Assembly (NCBI GenBank): GCA_963933885.1 | Contig: CAWVWF010000041.1 | Coordinates: 1 to 20,155, forward strand | Source of the DNA: CAWVWF01 sp963933885 | GTDB lineage: Bacteria > Bacteroidota > Bacteroidia > Flavobacteriales_C > GCA-002722245 | DNA length: 20,155 bases | Direction: 5' to 3' | Shown: in pieces, positions 16,322 to 20,155 of the stretch | Layout: every line of letters starts with the position of its first letter | Position numbering within the stretch: position 1 is the stretch's first letter | Translations under genes and position numbers: made by a program | Notes under the pieces: generated by a model | Databases searched by the model: none | Seen by the model: the letters and a program-made list of their open reading frames with translations, nothing else | What the model was told of the DNA's origin: nothing

Positions 16322-17146
16322 ATGGCAACTGCAGAAGTTAGCGCAAAAGATGTTTTCAAATTAAGAAAACAAACTGGAGCAGGGATGATGGATTGTAAGA
16401 AAGCATTGATTGAAGCCGATGGTGATTTCGAAGCTGCAACTGATTATCTTAGAAAAAAAGGACAAAAGTTAGCAAGTAAGAGAGCTGATAGAGACGCTAC
16501 TGAAGGTTTTGCATTAGCAAAAGTTGTAGGTAAAAAAGCGTATATATTAGTTTTAAACTGTGAAACTGATTTTGTTGCAAAGAATGAAGATTTTGGAAAA
16601 TTAACTGAATCTTTCTTAGATATTGCAATCAAAAATAATCTTACAGCTTTAGCTGATGTTTTAGCAGCAGATATCAATGGTTTGACAATTGCTGATAAAG
16701 TAATTGAGCAAACTGGAGTTATCGGAGAGAAATTAGAGATATCTTATTTCGAAGTTGTTGAAGGAGAAACTGTTTATGGTTACAATCATCCAGGTAATAG
16801 AATTGCAACTATCATAGCATTAAACAAAGCAGTAGATGCTGAGTATGCTAAAGATTGTGCAATGCAAGTTGCTGCAATGAATCCAGTAGCTATAGATAAA
16901 GATGATGTTGACGAAGCAATAGTTGCTAAGGAAATTGAAATCGCTAAAGAGCTTTTACTTCAAGAAGGGAAGCCTGCTGAAATGGTTGATAAAATCGCAA
17001 TGGGTAAATTAAACAAGTTCTTTAAAGAGAACACTTTAATTAACCAAGCGTTTATTAAAGACTCTAAGAAAAGTGTTAAGCAATATTTAAGTGAAGCAGA
17101 TGCGGATCTTACAGTAACTGCTTTCAAGAGATACTCGTTATCTTAA
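16322..17146 (+). CDS. tsf: Translation elongation factor Ts
   Basis: Guanine-nucleotide exchange factor that recycles EF-Tu from GDP to GTP. The N-terminal UBA-like domain (about residues 8-55) has VFKLRKQTGAGMMDCKKAL and the helix ending DYLRKKG. The EF-Tu contact motif TDFVAKN is at 82-88, including Asp83 and Phe84, which displace the EF-Tu magnesium ion. Two core subdomains follow; AMQVAAMNPVAI is the usual second signature. The 274-residue length is typical of Bacteroidota. It is the last gene before a strong terminator, so pyrH, which often shares this operon, is transcribed separately or by read-through. Confidence 0.98.
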   Translation: MATAEVSAKDVFKLRKQTGAGMMDCKKALIEADGDFEAATDYLRKKGQKLASKRADRDATEGFALAKVVGKKAYILVLNCETDFVAKNEDFGKLTESFLDIAIKNNLTALADVLAADINGLTIADKVIEQTGVIGEKLEISYFEVVEGETVYGYNHPGNRIATIIALNKAVDAEYAKDCAMQVAAMNPVAIDKDDVDEAIVAKEIEIAKELLLQEGKPAEMVDKIAMGKLNKFFKENTLINQAFIKDSKKSVKQYLSEADADLTVTAFKRYSLS

Positions 17147-17159
17147 TAAAAATTAATTA

Positions 17160-17193
17160 AAAAAAAAGCTACCAATTTGGTAGCTTTTTTTTT
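17160..17193 (+). terminator. Terminator between tsf and pyrH
   Basis: AGCTACCA (17167-17174) and TGGTAGCT (17178-17185) form a perfect 8-bp stem with an ATT loop. An A tract before it and eight or more T after it lengthen the pairing and supply the release signal. It begins 14 bases after the tsf stop codon. Confidence 0.9.
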
Positions 17194-17214
17194 GCTTGTT
17201 GATTTCTGTTTTAG

Positions 17215-17245
17215 TTGAAATAGTACTAAAAAGAAGAAACTTTTG
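17215..17245 (+). promoter_or_regulatory. Candidate pyrH-frr promoter
   Basis: TTG (17215-17217), a 20-base spacer and AACTTTTG (17238-17245) match the phylum consensus with one mismatch in the TA. It lies between the tsf terminator and pyrH, with the predicted start near 17252 and a leader of about 20 bases. Confidence 0.55.
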
Positions 17246-17270
17246 TAAATTAATAGTTCAAATTATTCCT

Positions 17271-17981
17271 ATGAAGTATAAAAGAGTTTTATTGAAATTA
17301 AGTGGAGAAGCTTTAATGGGTGAGAATAGTTATGGGATTGATCCTAATAAATTATCTCAATATGCTAAGGAAATTAAAACTGTAGTCGACAAAGGAGTTG
17401 AAGTTGCAATTGTTATCGGAGGTGGGAATATCTATAGAGGTATGAAAGCTGAAAGTATGGGGATTGATAGAGTTCAAGGTGATTACATGGGGATGTTAGC
17501 TACTGTAATTAACGGTATGGCACTTCAATCAGCACTTGAAATACAAGGAATTAAAACAAGATTACAAACAGCAATCAAAATGGAACAGATTGCTGAACCA
17601 TATATTAAACGTAAAGCGACACGTCACCTTGAAAAAGGAAGAGTTGTTATTTTTGGAGCTGGAACAGGAAATCCTTATTTCACTACAGATACAGCAGCAA
17701 CGTTGAGAGCGATTGAAATTGGTGCTGATGTTATTTTGAAAGGGACTAGAGTAGACGGAATTTATACTGCAGACCCTGAAAAGGATCCTAGTGCTAAAAA
17801 GTACGATAGAATCAGTTTCAGTGAAGTGTATGAGAAAGGTTTAAATATTATGGATCTTACTGCATTTACACTTTGTAATGAAAATAAATTACCAATTGTT
17901 GTTTTTGATATGAACAAAGAGGGTAACTTAGATAATGTTGTATACGGTACTGAAAATGTAGGTACGTTAGTTGATTTTTAA
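17271..17981 (+). CDS. pyrH: UMP kinase
   Basis: Converts UMP to UDP with ATP, a committed step to pyrimidine nucleotides; the bacterial enzyme is a hexamer of the amino-acid-kinase fold. I chose ATG 17271 because it gives the standard start MKYKRVLLKLSGEAL; the reading frame is open further upstream, but that region contains the promoter. Visible motifs are the GGGNIYRG nucleotide loop, DYMGMLATVINGMALQ, and GTGNPYFTTDTAA with ILKGTRVDGIYTADP, which close the active site. The 236-residue length is normal. It follows the tsf terminator, has its own candidate promoter, and is followed by frr after 12 bases, so the two are co-transcribed. Confidence 0.97.
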   Translation: MKYKRVLLKLSGEALMGENSYGIDPNKLSQYAKEIKTVVDKGVEVAIVIGGGNIYRGMKAESMGIDRVQGDYMGMLATVINGMALQSALEIQGIKTRLQTAIKMEQIAEPYIKRKATRHLEKGRVVIFGAGTGNPYFTTDTAATLRAIEIGADVILKGTRVDGIYTADPEKDPSAKKYDRISFSEVYEKGLNIMDLTAFTLCNENKLPIVVFDMNKEGNLDNVVYGTENVGTLVDF

Positions 17982-17993
17982 AGAATAAATATA

Positions 17994-18557
17994 ATGACTG
18001 AAGAAGTACAATTTGAATTAGATTCTGCAAAGGAAACAATGCTGAAATCTATGGAAAGGTTAGACAGTGAATTATTAAAGATTAGAGCTGGTAAAGCCAA
18101 TCCTAGTATGTTGTCTAGTGTGAAAGTTGACTATTATGGTTCTCTTACACCTTTAGCTCAAGTAGCAAATGTTAGTACACCTGATGCAAAAACATTAAGT
18201 GTTCAACCTTGGGAAAGAACTTTGATTGAAGCAATCTCTAAAGCAATTATAGATTCTAATTTAGGTTTAAATCCTCAGAATAATGGTGAGATCATTATGA
18301 TTTCGATACCTGCGTTAACGGAAGAAAGAAGACGTGATCTTTGTAAGCAAGCAAAATCTGTTGGAGAAGATGCTAAAGTAGGGATTCGTTCTTCTAGAAA
18401 AGCTGCCAATGATGGAGTAAAAGTTTTAAAAGATGATGGGTTATCAGAAGATATAATTAAAGCAGCTGAAACAACTATTCAAGAATTAACAAATTCTTAT
18501 ACTGCTAAAATTGATTCTATTATTTCAGATAAAGAGAAAGATATAATGACAGTATAA
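17994..18557 (+). CDS. frr: Ribosome recycling factor
   Basis: Splits the post-termination ribosome together with EF-G. The 187-residue protein has the two-domain RRF pattern: a long helix with LDSELLKIRAGKANPSML, then VDYYGSLTPLAQVANVSTPDAKTLSVQPWE, which leads into domain II. LGLNPQNNGEIIMISIPALTEERRRDLCKQAK and the final helices return to the helical bundle. All signature positions (RAGKANP, YYG, LTEERR) are intact. It completes the pyrH-frr unit; a strong terminator starts 23 bases after its stop. Confidence 0.98.
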   Translation: MTEEVQFELDSAKETMLKSMERLDSELLKIRAGKANPSMLSSVKVDYYGSLTPLAQVANVSTPDAKTLSVQPWERTLIEAISKAIIDSNLGLNPQNNGEIIMISIPALTEERRRDLCKQAKSVGEDAKVGIRSSRKAANDGVKVLKDDGLSEDIIKAAETTIQELTNSYTAKIDSIISDKEKDIMTV

Positions 18558-18580
18558 ATTTATCTGTTATCAAATTTTAA

Positions 18581-18612
18581 AAAAAAGCCATCTCATTTGA
18601 GATGGCTTTTTT
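18581..18612 (+). terminator. Terminator after frr
   Basis: A 14-bp perfect stem (18581-18594 with 18599-18612; core GCCATCTC/GAGATGGC) encloses an ATTT loop. The arms include a run of A on one side and a run of T on the other, which supplies the release tract. It ends the pyrH-frr transcript before the purH promoter. Confidence 0.92.
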
Positions 18613-18693
18613 GTTTTCCCTCCACGAAAAATTGTGAGAAAGTTAACAATGTAGACAACTTTTCAACATTTAATAAATTACTATAGTGTTTAA

Positions 18694-18724
18694 TTGAGAA
18701 GCCTATTTATTAACCGTAAACTTG
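18694..18724 (+). promoter_or_regulatory. Candidate purH promoter
   Basis: TTG (18694-18696), a 20-base spacer and TAAACTTG (18717-18724) match the Bacteroidota consensus with one mismatch (CTTG for TTTG). It lies between the frr terminator and purH. The predicted start is near 18731, giving a leader of about 24 bases. No purine riboswitch-like fold was recognised. Confidence 0.55.
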
Positions 18725-18754
18725 CACTTTAATATCAATAATCTAATTCGTCGC

Positions 18755-20155
18755 ATGGCTGAGAGAAAAATAAAAAGTGCTTTAATTTCCGTTTTTGATA
18801 AAGGAAATTTAGATTCAATTGCAAAGAAACTTGATGAATTGGGAGTAACAATTTATTCAACTGGTGGAACTCAATCTTTTATTGAAGGTTTAGGGATAAA
18901 AGTTGAAAGAGTTGAGGATTTGACTGAATATCCTTCAATTTTAGGAGGAAGAGTTAAAACTTTACATCCAAAAATTTTCGGAGGAATTTTAGGAAGAAGA
19001 GATTTAGAAGGAGATAGATCTCAAATGGAAGAATATGCTATACCAGAAATTGATTTGGTAATTGTTGATTTATATCCATTTGAAGATACTGTTGCTTCTG
19101 GTGCTAGCAATGAAGATATCATTGAAAAGATTGATATTGGTGGAATTTCTTTAATTAGAGCTGCGGCAAAAAATTATAAAGATGTTGTAATTGTTCCTTC
19201 TAAGGATCAATACGGACCATTACTTGATGTTTTAAATTCAGGAAATGGATCTACTACAATTGAAGATAGAAAGCAATTTGCTTTATCTGCATTCAATGTT
19301 AGTTCTCATTATGATTCACAAATATTCAAGTACTTTGATGCTGGAAACACGACGGCTTTAAAAGTTAGTGAAACTAAATCTCAGGCATTAAGATATGGTG
19401 AGAACCCTCATCAAAAAGGATATTTCTTTGGAGATTTAACAAAGATATTTGACAAACTACACGGTAAGGAGTTATCTTATAATAACTTATTGGACGTTGA
19501 TGCTGCAGTTAACTTAATTGGAGAATTTGACGATACAACATTTGTTATCCTAAAGCATAATAATGCTTGTGGTGTTGCAACAAGACCTACTGTTCTAGAA
19601 GCATGGAAAGCAGCTTTAGCTGGAGATACTGTATCTGCATTTGGAGGAGTTTTAATTACAAATAGGAAAGTTGATAAAGCTACTGCTGAAGAAATTCAGC
19701 AATTATTTTTTGAAGTATTAATTGCTCCAGAATATGATGCGGATGCTCTTGAAGTTTTACAACAGAAAAAGAATAGAATTATTCTTATCCAGAAAGAAGT
19801 TGTTCTACCTAAACAATCTGTTAGAACTGCATTGAACGGAATTTTGGTTCAAGGAAAAGATGATGTAATGGAATCGGCTTCGGATTTAAAACCTGCAACT
19901 GAAAGATTAGTTACTGAAGCAGAAAAGTTGGATTTGTTGTTTGCTGCAAAAGTTTGTAAGCACACAAAATCTAATACAATCGTTTTTGCTAAAGACAATA
20001 CACTTATTTCAAGTGGAACAGGTCAAACGTCTAGAGTAGACGCATTAAAACAAGCAGTTGATAAGGCTAAGGCTTTTAATTTCAGCTTGAAAGGAGCAGC
20101 AATGGCTTCAGATGCGTTCTTTCCAGCTGAAATTAAAAGCCTTAGCCTTATCGAC
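18755..20155 (+). CDS. purH: Bifunctional AICAR transformylase/IMP cyclohydrolase, 3' end missing
   Basis: Last two steps of purine synthesis: formylates AICAR with 10-formyl-THF, then closes the ring to IMP. The N-terminal cyclohydrolase (MGS-like) domain shows ALISVFDKGNL, STGGTQSFI, GGRVKTLHPKIFGGIL, DLVIVDLYPF and IDIGGISLIRAAAKNY. The transformylase domain shows RYGENPHQKG, LSYNNLLDVDAA, the catalytic KHNNACG and GDTVSAFGGV. The reading frame is open from ATG 18755 to the window edge (467 codons), about 40-50 residues short of full length. Homology holds up to SDAFFP (Pro457); the expected next residues (F/P-rich, then the QPGGS segment) are replaced by AEIKSLSLID, encoded by an inverted copy of upstream purH. 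Those final ten codons should not be trusted. Confidence 0.93.
   Translation, partial: MAERKIKSALISVFDKGNLDSIAKKLDELGVTIYSTGGTQSFIEGLGIKVERVEDLTEYPSILGGRVKTLHPKIFGGILGRRDLEGDRSQMEEYAIPEIDLVIVDLYPFEDTVASGASNEDIIEKIDIGGISLIRAAAKNYKDVVIVPSKDQYGPLLDVLNSGNGSTTIEDRKQFALSAFNVSSHYDSQIFKYFDAGNTTALKVSETKSQALRYGENPHQKGYFFGDLTKIFDKLHGKELSYNNLLDVDAAVNLIGEFDDTTFVILKHNNACGVATRPTVLEAWKAALAGDTVSAFGGVLITNRKVDKATAEEIQQLFFEVLIAPEYDADALEVLQQKKNRIILIQKEVVLPKQSVRTALNGILVQGKDDVMESASDLKPATERLVTEAEKLDLLFAAKVCKHTKSNTIVFAKDNTLISSGTGQTSRVDALKQAVDKAKAFNFSLKGAAMASDAFFPAEIKSLSLID
20057..20155. repeat. Terminal inverted repeat inside purH, probable fold-back artefact
   Basis: The last 30 bases (20126-20155) are the reverse complement of 20057-20086 with one mismatch (position 20154), separated by a 39-base spacer; two further bases pair inward. 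It begins exactly where the PurH protein stops matching its family. This is the signature of a chimeric fold-back at a contig end, not of a real gene feature. Confidence 0.85.

Noticed and set aside
17196..17270. Upstream extension of pyrH
   Set aside because: The family starts at MKYKRVLLKLSGEAL (17271), and the added region contains a candidate promoter and follows the tsf terminator directly.
20126..20155. Genuine alternative C-terminus of PurH
   Set aside because: The sequence is an inverted copy of nearby purH bases and replaces a universally conserved segment, so an artefact is far more likely.

Overview
The window (about one-third G+C) comes from a member of the Bacteroidota, probably a Flavobacteriia- or Cytophagia-like lineage. 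The evidence is an alternative complex III operon (act genes) running straight into cytochrome c oxidase genes, Bacteroidota-type proteins (L13 starting MDTLSYKT, a YkuD_2 L,D-transpeptidase, a kinase with an AHQLGTP H-box), start codons without Shine-Dalgarno sequences, and promoters of the Bacteroidota type TTG-N20-TAnnTTTG. No mobile element, CRISPR array, tRNA or rRNA was seen. No gene-free stretch exceeds 300 bases; the longest gaps (8537-8765 and 14416-14670) are divergent promoter regions.

Positions 1-5690 hold the end of a respiratory operon on the + strand: actD (3' part only), actE (mono-haem lipoprotein cytochrome), actF (integral-membrane subunit), coxB and coxA, closed by a strong terminator. 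Together these oxidise menaquinol and pass electrons through cytochrome c to an A1-type oxygen reductase. CoxB carries a large extra segment of about 130 residues inside its CuA domain, the most unusual protein-level feature here.

Positions 5723-13130 are an envelope and regulation block. An outer-membrane beta-barrel candidate converges on a rpoN-PAP2-like pair on the - strand. A divergent region with two dyads separates rpoN from a + strand group: a large AsmA-like protein, a directly abutting orphan sensor histidine kinase, and a secreted L,D-transpeptidase. A bidirectional terminator separates that group from purD on the - strand.

Positions 14416-18612 are the classical Bacteroidota translation block: rplM-rpsI-rpsB-tsf from a well-formed promoter, a terminator, then pyrH-frr from its own candidate promoter and a second terminator. 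purH begins at 18755 and runs off the end. The last 30 bases are an inverted copy of purH sequence 39-69 bases upstream, and the protein leaves the PurH consensus exactly there. The end of the window is therefore probably a chimeric or fold-back contig end, not real chromosome.

I found no convincing new multi-gene system. The observations most worth following are the CoxB insertion, the dyads between rpoN and asmA, and the artefact-like end.
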